A stretch of 64,000 bases of DNA from SG8-40 sp963792855. Its GTDB lineage: Bacteria > Pseudomonadota > Gammaproteobacteria > Burkholderiales > Eutrophovitaceae. The translations under genes were made by a program, and so were the position numbers. Under the pieces are notes generated by a model, which did not search any database, was not told the DNA's origin, and saw only the letters and a list, made by a program, of their open reading frames with translations. Positions 34,394 to 42,632 of the stretch are shown piece after piece; position 1 is the stretch's first letter, and each line of letters opens with the position of its first letter. Location: NCBI GenBank assembly GCA_963792855.1, contig CAWBXZ010000006.1, positions 310,001 through 374,000 on the forward strand, read 5' to 3'.

Positions 34394-34567
34394 GTGCGTT
34401 CTCCAGGGCTCAAGAAAATCAGGCAAAAAGACCATCGGGCTCGACGGTTGTCGAGAGGTATGCAGACTCGTACCGTATCAGAGATTGGAAATGGGCGAAT
34501 AGCGAGGATGGCTGCCACAGTTCCCGGTCTGACCCGGGGCCGTTGCCGGCTCTGTGAATATCCGTGC

Positions 34568-34609
34568 TTGACGCATATCAAGATTGCGTTCTCTCTGATC
34601 CGAAATAAT
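34568..34609 (+). promoter_or_regulatory. FNR/Anr-type box plus -10 element upstream of the desaturase
   Basis: TTGACGCATATCAA at 34568-34581 matches the Anr consensus TTGAY-N4-ATCAA. AATAAT at 34604-34609 is a good -10 hexamer. Centre-to-centre spacing is 32 bases, identical to the promoter before the SUMF1-domain gene and right for activation from -41.5. The predicted start is near 34616, about 30 bases before the desaturase ATG. Confidence 0.6.
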
Positions 34610-34645
34610 GTTTGTATGGGTTTCTGCAATAAGGGGAGGAGCAGA

Positions 34646-35837
34646 ATGTATTCAGGCTTTTTTCAGCTTCCGTGGTGGGGCTATGCGTTGGTCGCGCTGG
34701 CGCTCACCCATGTCACTATCATTGCCGTCACAATCTATCTGCATCGCCACCAGACGCACCGTGCCCTTGATCTGCATCCGGCGGTCAGTCATTTTTTCCG
34801 CTTCTGGCTGTGGCTTACCACTGGCATGGTCACCAGGGAATGGGTCGCCGTGCACCGCAAGCACCACGCCAAAGTCGAAACGCCGGACGACCCGCACAGC
34901 CCGCAGGTGTACGGCATTTGGCGCGTGCTGTTCCTCGGCGTGTTTCTTTACGTAAAAGCCGCGCACGACCGGGAAACCCTGGAAAAATACGGCCACGGCA
35001 CCCCGAACGACTGGATCGAGCGCAATCTCTACTCGCGTTATCCCAAGTCCGGCGTCGTGGTGATGGCCCTGGTCAACCTTCTGCTGTTTGGCGCCCTGCC
35101 CGGCGCGGCGATATTCGCAGTGCAGATGGTCTGGATTCCGTTCTGGGCTGCCGGCGTCATCAACGGCGCAGGACACTACTGGGGTTACCGCAACTTCCCG
35201 GTGGAGAACGCCAGTACCAATATCGTGCCATGGGGCATCCTCATCGGTGGCGAGGAACTGCACAACAACCATCATGCCTACGCCACTTCCGCCAAACTCT
35301 CCAGCCGCTGGTACGAATTCGACATCGGCTGGATGTACATCCGTATCATGGAAATGTTCGGCCTTGCGCACGTGCGCCATTTCGCAACAATCCCGCGCAT
35401 CGATCCACACAAGACGGCGTGCGATACCAGAACGATCGAAACGCTGGTACACAATCGCTATTACGTGCTGGCCCGCTACACGCGCGCCGTACGCAAGATC
35501 TGCAGGCAGGAACTTGCCAGACTGAAACGCGGAACGTCGCCTGACAGCAAGACACAGCTCGATCCGCATACTCTGTGGAATTTCAGGCGGTGGTTGCGTT
35601 TCAATAGCTGGGATTTGAAGGCGCGCCGCCCGATAGACCTGACTCCGGTGCTCGAAAAACGATCCGTTGTTGCAGACGATCTATTCCATGCGGGGCGACC
35701 TGAGCAAACTGTGGGCGCGCTCGACCGCCTCGACGGATCAGCTGGTCGAACAGCTGCGCGACTGGTGCCGGCGTGCCGAGGCCAGCGGTATCGACCCGCT
35801 ACGGCAGTTCTCTCGTGACATTGTCCGGCTGACCTGA
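34646..35837 (+). CDS. Membrane fatty-acid (acyl-CoA/phospholipid) desaturase, one frameshift near the C-terminus
   Basis: A delta-9-type desaturase with all three histidine boxes: H33-R-H-Q-T-H38, HRKHH at 70-74 and ELHNNHHAYA near residue 212, plus hydrophobic segments for an inner-membrane di-iron enzyme. ATG at 34646 follows AGGGGAGGAG; an open frame far upstream is not coding. After PVLE the frame breaks at the run of five A (35655-35659). Removing one A gives NDPLLQTIYSMRGDLSKLWA and continues to EASGIDPLRQFSRDIVRLT and a stop at 35837. It introduces double bonds aerobically, which fits the oxygen-linked promoter. Confidence 0.9.
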
Positions 35838-35933
35838 GGAAAACCACGCATCGAGATCGCGGAGCAGGCGACGTGTGGCTGCCTGGTCCGGTGATGACAA
35901 TCGCGACACAAGGCTCCCGCGAATAAAGGGGGG

Positions 35934-35957
35934 CGGCACGCGGGAATTCGCGTGCCG
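35934..35957. terminator. Hairpin between convergent desaturase and hydratase-family genes
   Basis: CGGCACGCG (35934-35942) pairs perfectly with CGCGTGCCG (35949-35957) around a 6-base loop. It lies between two 3' ends and could serve either. There is no strong T run. Confidence 0.5.
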
Positions 35958-35980
35958 ATTCCGCCTCCTTGAACCGTTTG

Positions 35981-37095
35981 CTATTTACCCAGCGCCGCCA
36001 ACGGATGCGGTCCCGACCAGGCAGGCTCGAAATGCGCTTCGACATAACTTTCCGGTATGTCGAGTGCGGACTTGTACGCCCACTGCGGATTCCGGTCCTT
36101 GTCGATCAGTAGCGCACGGATTCCCTCAGGGAAATCCGGGTGCCGGATGCACTGGTAAGCAATCACCAGTTCCATTCTGAACATGTCCGCCAGAGACATG
36201 CCCTTTGCCCGCCGCATCTGCTCCACGAACACGCGCGCGGTGGTGGGCGAGCCGTGCCGGTAGGTGGCCATCGCGGCATCCAGCCACGCGTCCCCAAACG
36301 CAGGCGTCGAATCAAAAACGGAGAAGAAGTTGTCCGCCTCGAGGCAGGATTCCATCAGCTCCGTGACACGCTCCCGGTGCGGCAGCAGATTCACCGGCAA
36401 GGTTTCCGGTGTCCGGTACCGATCGAGCATGGCTGTTACAAGCCGTGCATTTTCCCGTTCATCGGAACCAAAGGGCAGCGCCTTCAGTTCAGTGAAGATG
36501 TCATTCTTCTGCTTGGCTGCGACGACGACGTCAAGCAAGTCGAGCTGAAGCGCGTCGCCGGCAGCCAGTTGACAACCGGTGAGGCCCGCAAACAAACCAA
36601 GTTTGTCGGGCAGGCTCGAGAGAAACTTCGTCCCGCCGGCATCCGGAAAAAGCCCGATCGTGATTTCAGGCATGGCAATGCGGGTGGTGGGCGTGCCGAT
36701 ACGGTGTGAGCACCCGCCGAGAAGTCCGAAGCCGCCACCCATCACAATGCCGTTGCCCCACACGACAATCGGCTTCTTTGCCGTGTGCAAGGCGTAATCC
36801 AGCTTGTACTCGTTGAGAAAGAAAGCTTGCGCGTGGGGGTTGTTGCCGCCACCAGCCTTTTTGATCGAGTCATACAGGACCGTGATGTCCGCGCCCGCAC
36901 AGAAGGCACGCTCGCTGCTGCTATCCAGAACGATGCAGGCAATGCTCGTCATCAGCCAGCCATGCGTCAATCTTTTCGGCGAGCCGGTCGATGGTTTCGA
37001 GCAACAGGCTGTTGAGCGGTTTCTCGCGAACCAGCGTCGCGATGGCAACCTGCGTGCTCAGGCCCTGTCAATTCGAATCGGATCAATTCTTCCAT
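35981..37095 (-). CDS. Enoyl-CoA hydratase / 3-hydroxyisobutyryl-CoA hydrolase-like protein, two frameshifts in the N-terminal third
   Basis: A roughly 370-residue crotonase-fold protein of the HIBCH-like group: AFCAGADITVLYDS, KPIVVWGNGIVMGGGFGLLG (oxyanion loop), RIAMPEITIGLFPDAGGTKFLS and a long C-terminal region typical of hydrolases of 3-hydroxyisobutyryl-CoA (valine degradation). The N-terminus lies in three frames. From ATG at 37095 (MEELIRFELTG), dropping one base near 37061-37066 gives LSTQVAIATLVREKPLNSLL and on to AWLADD. Dropping another near 36944-36948 gives SIACIVLDSSSERAFCAG. Both events are +1 and the joined sequence is a perfect family start. It may be either intact in life or a pseudogene. 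Confidence 0.82.
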
Positions 37096-37216
37096 TGTTT
37101 CGTAATTTCTCCGTTACGTCATGTGACCACCTCGTAATCAGGCGAGTCATCAGGAATACTCTGGAACTCGCCATGTTTTTGCCGCTGGCTCCGTACGTTT
37201 GTGAAGACGCGCGGCC

Positions 37217-38203
37217 TCAGCGCCGCGCAAACACTTCCTTGTTGACAACGTTATCCATGTTCGGCTTTCTATCCAGAACGTCCAGAAGATTCTGTACCGT
37301 TACCGCTGCCATGCGATCGAAAGCCTCGACGGTGATGCCTGCAATGTGAGGCGCCGTAATCACATTCTGCAATCCGGGCAGCGGGTTACCCGGTAGCGGT
37401 GGTTCTGTGTCAAACACGTCCAGTCCTGCGCCTGCAATCGTTCCCTGGGTCAGTGCCGAGTGCAGCGCCGCTTCGTCCACGATACCGCCCCGTGCGGTGT
37501 TGATGAGATACGCCGATGATTTCATCCGCGCCAGGCGAGTGGCGTCAAACATGCCAATCGTCTCACTGCTCTTCGGGCAATGGATGGTGACAAAGTCCGC
37601 GCGGCCCAGTGCGGCATCGAGTTCACCAATCGCGACGCACCCCGCAGTCGTGATTGCTTCATCTGCAACGTAGGGGTCGTAGACGAGCACGGTCATGCCA
37701 AGCGCCAGACAGGCTTTGCAAGTTCGCGTGCCGATGCGACCGAAGCCGATCACCAGCACGGTCTTGGCGAACAGGTCAACCGGCAGTTGCTTGTAGCGAT
37801 CGGCCCAGCGGCCGCCACGTACCAGAGCCTGCATCGCCGCATCACGTTTGGCGAGTGCGAGCATAAAGAACAATGCCTGCTCGGCGACCGACGGCGAGTT
37901 GGCAGTGCCCGTTATCATCAGCGGAATGTTGCGCGTCGTCAGGGCTGCCACATCGACGGTGTCATATCCGACGCCAATACGGGCGACAGCGCGCAGGTTT
38001 GGGGCGGCTTGCAGTTCTGCCTCGGCGAACGGAGTGAGGCCGAGCGCTACAGCGTGCACATCGCGAAGCAAGGCGTGAAATTCCGGTGTGGCAATGGCGA
38101 CCTCGAATGCAATCGCCTCGATGTCGGTGCGTTCCCTGGCAACATCCCAGCCCGCATGCGCCATGGTCGCAGGGAGCAAAAGCTTCATCTTGTTGTTGTT
38201 CAT
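37217..38203 (-). CDS. D-isomer-specific 2-hydroxyacid dehydrogenase
   Basis: A 328-residue NAD-dependent dehydrogenase of the phosphoglycerate dehydrogenase / glyoxylate reductase superfamily. The substrate-side segment LRAVARIGVGYDTVDVAALT, the cofactor motif TVLVIGFGRIGTRTCKACLALG, the arginine loop LINTARGGIVDEAAL and the histidine signature ITAPHIAGITVEAFDRM are all present. It lacks the C-terminal ACT domain of classical SerA, so a role in 2-hydroxy acid metabolism is likelier than serine synthesis. It is on the same strand as the HIBCH-like gene downstream but separated by about 120 bases. Confidence 0.88.
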   Translation of the reverse strand: MNNNKMKLLLPATMAHAGWDVARERTDIEAIAFEVAIATPEFHALLRDVHAVALGLTPFAEAELQAAPNLRAVARIGVGYDTVDVAALTTRNIPLMITGTANSPSVAEQALFFMLALAKRDAAMQALVRGGRWADRYKQLPVDLFAKTVLVIGFGRIGTRTCKACLALGMTVLVYDPYVADEAITTAGCVAIGELDAALGRADFVTIHCPKSSETIGMFDATRLARMKSSAYLINTARGGIVDEAALHSALTQGTIAGAGLDVFDTEPPLPGNPLPGLQNVITAPHIAGITVEAFDRMAAVTVQNLLDVLDRKPNMDNVVNKEVFARR

Positions 38204-38400
38204 GATCGTGTGATTCCCGACGTTGTGTTGTTCGTTAGGGAGGTGACCGCGAAAAACGTCGTTCCGCTACGTGCGACGTCAGGTAAAAAAATGTGAAACC
38301 GGTGGGCAGAGGATTCCATGGATCAATGCAACCAAGTTCCGTATCGATGCAACCCGGAAGGTGCAAGGCGCTACCACTGGCGGACTCTCCTTGATTGCCG

Positions 38401-38442
38401 GTCGTGACGTGTGCGGCGTGTCGATCCCGCACACGTCACGAC
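38401..38442 (-). terminator. Fifteen-base-pair perfect hairpin after the cyclase gene
   Basis: GTCGTGACGTGTGCG (38401-38415) pairs perfectly with CGCACACGTCACGAC (38428-38442) around a 12-base loop. It begins 10 bases beyond the stop of the leftward cyclase-family gene. There is no T run on that strand. Confidence 0.5.
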
Positions 38443-38451
38443 AATTCCCGA

Positions 38452-39429
38452 TCAGCGCTGAATGGGTATCGCCAACGGGCGCAGCGGCGACGCCGTCCCG
38501 CCCCGTATTTTCAGGGGAGAAGCAATGAACAGGAACTCGTACACCTTATCTTTTGCCAGATCTTCCAGCCACAGGGCCTCGAGAAGCGAGACCCCGCGTT
38601 CGGCAAACAAATAGGTATGGACCGGAACGAAGTTCTCGGGGTCCTTGGAGGGGAAATTCTCAACACCGAAGTTATCCGCGCCGAGCAGCATCGCCTTTTG
38701 CTTCTCCACCAGCCACTGGGCTGCCTCCAGGCTCAAGCCGGCCTGGTCCGCGAGGCGATACTTGTCAACATCGGGCCACAGATTCATAAGCCCGGTGCGC
38801 GTCAGTACGACATCGCCCGGACGCAGTTTCGAACCCTGTTTCGTCAACGCTGCCTGCAGGTCAGCCACTGTGATGGCATAGGAGGTAGGCAAGTGCGCCA
38901 CGTTCTTGGAACCGGCCACGTCGATGAGGACCCCGCGAGCCACGATGGGCGGATACTTGTCGGCACCGGACTTGGTCCATCCGCGTACGCCGAGCGCCTC
39001 ATCGGCACTGACCTGGTTCCAGATCTTGCCGTGCAACCCGAAGTGATTCAGGGTGTCGAGGTGGGTGCCGCTGTGGGTATACATGGAGATCGCGTCACCA
39101 GAGTAAGACAATAATTCAGTTGCGCTGTCTCTCGCCGGCGTATGCGTCATCCATATCTGGAACGATGGATCTCCGAATGGCGTACAGCACAACGGCATTC
39201 CCACAAACAGATCCACGCCCAGATCGTACACCTTGCCACCGGTGACCTGCTTGAGCACGTCGAGCCGGGAGGTATCGGTCATCATGTTAAGTGTGCCGAT
39301 TTCGTCGTCCGGTCCCCACGGACTTTTTGCCGCTTCGTTCCTTGCAATTTGCGCCTGGACGTCAGCACCCCCGATAGCGAGCATAACAACTGCACAAGCC
39401 ATTCCCATTCTTGAAAACAGCCGTTTCAT
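38452..39429 (-). CDS. Exported cyclase-family (kynurenine formamidase-like) hydrolase
   Basis: A 325-residue protein whose ATG at 39429 follows GGAGAGGAG. A signal peptide (MACAVVMLAIGGADVQAQ) directs it to the periplasm. The mature part has the metal motif of the cyclase/KynB family, MYTHSGTHLDTLNHFG (HxGTHxD), plus ARGVLIDVAG and PGDVVLTRTGLMNLWPD. Such enzymes hydrolyse formamides, lactones or related compounds; the physiological substrate of exported members is generally unknown. The open frame extends 34 codons upstream, but that start has no ribosome site. Confidence 0.85.
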   Translation of the reverse strand: MKRLFSRMGMACAVVMLAIGGADVQAQIARNEAAKSPWGPDDEIGTLNMMTDTSRLDVLKQVTGGKVYDLGVDLFVGMPLCCTPFGDPSFQIWMTHTPARDSATELLSYSGDAISMYTHSGTHLDTLNHFGLHGKIWNQVSADEALGVRGWTKSGADKYPPIVARGVLIDVAGSKNVAHLPTSYAITVADLQAALTKQGSKLRPGDVVLTRTGLMNLWPDVDKYRLADQAGLSLEAAQWLVEKQKAMLLGADNFGVENFPSKDPENFVPVHTYLFAERGVSLLEALWLEDLAKDKVYEFLFIASPLKIRGGTASPLRPLAIPIQR

Positions 39430-39725
39430 GGTCGTTTCTCCTCTCCGTAGCGATTCCGTGTATTGCTCTCCATAAGCTGGAACGAACTCATGAAGTCTAG
39501 TCACCGGCCGCGATTTCCTTACGTAATGCATGGCAGATGATTATTCGTCAATCACGATATGGGTCAATTATGGGACATGGCCAGGACAGCACAGTCTGTC
39601 CCGGAATTCGCTGTTTGTCGCTATCCTCCCGAATCCGCAGGAACCCTGCAAGGGCCGGGTCTGGACTGATGTTGCTGGCGCACGCCATTTTCAGGCAGCG
39701 GCCGGGCAACGGTAGCTTGGCCCCC

Positions 39726-40640
39726 TTACACCGGGTCCCAGGTGAACACATCCTGCGAGCGATCGAGCGAATAGAAATGTGCTCTGAGCGCTGGCATTGC
39801 ATGATCGGCAATGGTCTCAGGTGTCCAGCCTTCGGAGCGATGCACCGACCGCAACGGCCGGTTCTGGCTGAACAGGAAGATCTCGTTGGCACGCACGCCG
39901 AAGATCTGCCCGGTCACGTCCGCTGCCCCATCGCTGGCGAGATACACGGCAAGCGGTGCGATCTTGGATGTTTCCATGCGCTTGAGTTTTTCGACTCTGG
40001 CTTTCTGTTCGTCGGTCTCGGTCGGGATCGAGCCGATCATGCGGCTCCATGCAAACGGCGCGATGCAGTTGGAGCGCACCTTGAAGCGGGCCATGTCCAT
40101 CGCGATGGATTTGGACAAACCGGCGATGCCCAGCTTGGCGGCCGCATAGTTGGCCTGGCCGAGGTTGCCGACGAGGCCGGAAGTCGATGTCATGTTGATG
40201 TAGCAGCCGCGATTCTCGCTTCTGAAATAGGGCGCCGCTGCGCGTGCCACGTAGAACGATCCGTTCAGGTGCACGTCGATCACCGCCTTCCATTCATCGA
40301 TGCTCATGTTGAAGAAGAAGCGGTCACGCAGGATGCCGGCATTGTTGATCACGCAGTCGAGCCGGCCGAAGCTGTCCAGTGCCGTCTGGATGATGCGGTT
40401 GGCGGCATCCCAGTCCGCCACGCTGTCGGTGTTGGCGACGGCGCTGCCGCCGGCCGAAGTGATTTCGTCAACAACCTCCTGCGCAGGACCGGCATCCTTT
40501 CCTTCACCGCCGACGGATGCGCCGACATCGTTGACCAGCACCTGCGCGCCGTTGGCGGCCATCGCCAGCGCAAAATCGCGGCCAATACCCCGCCCGGCAC
40601 CGGTGACGACTACGACTTTTCCTTCCAGCATCTTGCCCAT
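39726..40640 (-). CDS. SDR-family dehydrogenase (3-hydroxyacyl-CoA dehydrogenase / MFE-2-like)
   Basis: A 304-residue short-chain dehydrogenase. Cofactor motif VVVTGAGRGIGRDFALAMA, the insertion VLVNDVGASVGGEGKDAGPA characteristic of the peroxisomal multifunctional-enzyme type 2 dehydrogenase branch, NNAGILRDRFFFNM, catalytic Ser (INMTSTSG) and YAAAK with the Tyr-Lys pair. This branch oxidises 3-hydroxyacyl-CoA or steroid-type substrates. The ATG at 40640 has GGAG at good spacing. It is divergent from the thiolase-like gene across about 144 bases, suggesting joint control of an acyl-CoA pathway. Confidence 0.88.
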   Translation of the reverse strand: MGKMLEGKVVVVTGAGRGIGRDFALAMAANGAQVLVNDVGASVGGEGKDAGPAQEVVDEITSAGGSAVANTDSVADWDAANRIIQTALDSFGRLDCVINNAGILRDRFFFNMSIDEWKAVIDVHLNGSFYVARAAAPYFRSENRGCYINMTSTSGLVGNLGQANYAAAKLGIAGLSKSIAMDMARFKVRSNCIAPFAWSRMIGSIPTETDEQKARVEKLKRMETSKIAPLAVYLASDGAADVTGQIFGVRANEIFLFSQNRPLRSVHRSEGWTPETIADHAMPALRAHFYSLDRSQDVFTWDPV

Positions 40641-40784
40641 GCAATTTCTCCGTGATTTGCAGTTTGGCTGGGCGAACGCCGTCCGTCCCGCCGGTGTGCA
40701 AAGCTTAACGCAATGGCGCGTCGCGTATCGACAGTGTTGCTATAGTTAAGCTTGAATCGAACAGTTACCGGAACGGATGAGCTT

Positions 40785-41951
40785 ATGAGCATAAAGCGCA
40801 AAGCGTGCATTGTCGGCGCTTTCGAGCACCCGACACGCAAGGCGCCGGACACGTCCGTCGCGCAACTGCATGCAGAGGCAGCGCGCGGTGCGCTCCTGGA
40901 TGCGGGGCTGACGAAAAACGACATCGACGGATATTTCTGCGCCGGCGACGCACCGGGGCTTGGGCCGTTGTCGATGGTCGATTACATGGGCCTCAAAGTG
41001 CGGCATGTCGATTCCACCGAGACGGGCGGTTCGTCTTACGTGGTGCATGTGGCCCACGCCGCCGAAGCGATCGCGCTGGGCAAGTGCGACGTGGCGCTGG
41101 TGACACTGGCGGGCAGGCCGCGCTCGGAGGGGTCGGTCGGCACCCAGCCGCGCAACTACGGCTCCGGTGCGCCGGATGTGGCTTTCGAATTGCCGTACGG
41201 CCTGGCCACGGCCAATGGTTACGCCATGGTGGCCAGGCGCCACATGCACGAGTTCGGTACCACCAGCGAGCAACTGGCGTGGATCAAGGTCGCCGCTTCG
41301 CATCACGCGCAATACAACGAGCGCGCCATGCTTCGCGACTTGGTCACGGTGGAAGACGTAGTGAATTCGCCAATGATTGCCGACCCGTTGCACCGGCTCG
41401 ACTGCTGTGTCGTGAGTGACGGCGGTGGTGCGGTCATCGTCGCCCGGCCGGAGGTCGCCAGGCAGCTCAGTCGCCCCCTGGTGAACATTCTCGGTGCTGG
41501 CGAATCGCCCAAAGGGCAAGACGGCGGCAAGCTCGACATCACCACGTCCGGTGCGGCGTGGTCGGGGCCGGCTGCCTTTGCCGAAGCCGGCGTCAAACCG
41601 GCGGATATCCGGTACGCGTCGATTTACGACAGCTTTACCATCACCGTGCTGATGCAACTCGAAGACCTCGGTTTCTGCAAGAAAGGCGAGGGCGGCAAGT
41701 TCGTCGCTGACGGAAATCTGATCTCCGGCAGTGGCAAGTTGCCGTTCAACACCGATGGCGGCGGCCTGTGCAACAACCATCCGGCCAATCGCGGCGGTAT
41801 GACCAAGGTGATCGAGGCCGTGCGTCAACTACGCGGCGAAGCGCATCCGAAGGTGCAGGTGCCGAACTGCGGCCTGGCGCTGGCGCAGGGCATGGGCGGC
41901 AATCTCGGTTCGCGCCATGGCAGCGCCACGGTAATTATGGAACGGGGATAG
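40785..41951 (+). CDS. Thiolase-superfamily protein (acetyl-CoA acetyltransferase / SCP-x-like)
   Basis: A 388-residue thiolase-fold protein. Visible are SVAQLHAEAARGALLDAGLT, FCAGDAPGLGPLS, GGSSYVVHVAHAAEAIALGK, DCCVVSDGGGAVIVARPE and GGGLCNNHPANRGGMTKVIEAV with ALAQGMGGNLGSRHG at the end. The position of the thiolase nucleophile (usually Cys before SG) reads GSSYVVH, with serine where cysteine is expected. This is common in lipid-transfer-protein-like homologues that act with a DUF35 partner on side-chain or acyl-CoA substrates. It is followed 10 bases later by such a partner. Confidence 0.85.
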   Translation: MSIKRKACIVGAFEHPTRKAPDTSVAQLHAEAARGALLDAGLTKNDIDGYFCAGDAPGLGPLSMVDYMGLKVRHVDSTETGGSSYVVHVAHAAEAIALGKCDVALVTLAGRPRSEGSVGTQPRNYGSGAPDVAFELPYGLATANGYAMVARRHMHEFGTTSEQLAWIKVAASHHAQYNERAMLRDLVTVEDVVNSPMIADPLHRLDCCVVSDGGGAVIVARPEVARQLSRPLVNILGAGESPKGQDGGKLDITTSGAAWSGPAAFAEAGVKPADIRYASIYDSFTITVLMQLEDLGFCKKGEGGKFVADGNLISGSGKLPFNTDGGGLCNNHPANRGGMTKVIEAVRQLRGEAHPKVQVPNCGLALAQGMGGNLGSRHGSATVIMERG

Positions 41952-41960
41952 GAAGCGATC

Positions 41961-42365
41961 ATGACAACAGTTGACGAACGGACCATTACGGCACCGCCCG
42001 TAAACCCGGAGAATGCACGTTACTTTGAAGCCGCCAGGAAAGGCGTGCTGCTGATCGGTAAGTGCAAGGACTGTGGTGAATACCATTTCTATCCGCGCGC
42101 GCTGTGCCCGCACTGTCTCTCTGACCGGACCGAATGGGTACCGGCCAAGGGATCCGGCACGGTCTACACCTACAGCACCATGCGCCGCGGCGTGCCGGTG
42201 CCGTACACCATCGCCTACGTCACGCTGGATGAAGGTGTCTCGATGATGACCAACCTCGTCGACTGCGATGCCGACGCGATCAACATCGGCGACAAGGTGC
42301 GGTTGCTGTTCAAGTCCGCGGAAGACGGAACACCGGTTCCGATGTTTACGTTGGCGGACGGCTGA
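41961..42365 (+). CDS. Zn-ribbon / OB-fold (DUF35) acyl-CoA-associated protein
   Basis: A 134-residue protein with an N-terminal rubredoxin-like zinc ribbon, CKDCGEYHFYPRALCPHC (two CxxC pairs), followed by an OB-fold: SGTVYTYSTMRRGVPVP, YTIAYVTLDEG and INIGDKVRLLFKSAEDG. DUF35 proteins form complexes with thiolase-like partners and help bind acyl-CoA. The 10-base gap to the preceding thiolase-like gene strongly suggests a two-subunit complex. Confidence 0.9.
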   Translation: MTTVDERTITAPPVNPENARYFEAARKGVLLIGKCKDCGEYHFYPRALCPHCLSDRTEWVPAKGSGTVYTYSTMRRGVPVPYTIAYVTLDEGVSMMTNLVDCDADAINIGDKVRLLFKSAEDGTPVPMFTLADG

Positions 42366-42632
42366 GCCGGACGCGCGGCTTCGCGCAATTCGTAGTGGAG
42401 GTTGCTTAGAGAAGCAATCTGTGCCCGATGACTGCGCTGGAGGATAGTGACCGGCGCTCGCATTGTGCGTCGCTTCCTTGCGCGAACCCCATGCCCAAGC
42501 CAACTGTGCCGATAATGCCCGCACTCGAGCGCTACCAGTTTGAGGTCAAGCCTGTTTCGCACTGTTGCCGTCCTTGAACAGCCGGTTGGCCTGTTCTTCT
42601 TACGGCGTTGGGCCCATTCGTGATCTCAGCGC

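Noticed and set aside
33980..34645. N-terminal extension of the desaturase by about 220 residues
   Set aside because: The extension overlaps the opposite-strand GST gene and lacks homology; ATG 34646 has AGGGGAGGAG, and an FNR-type promoter lies within the extension.
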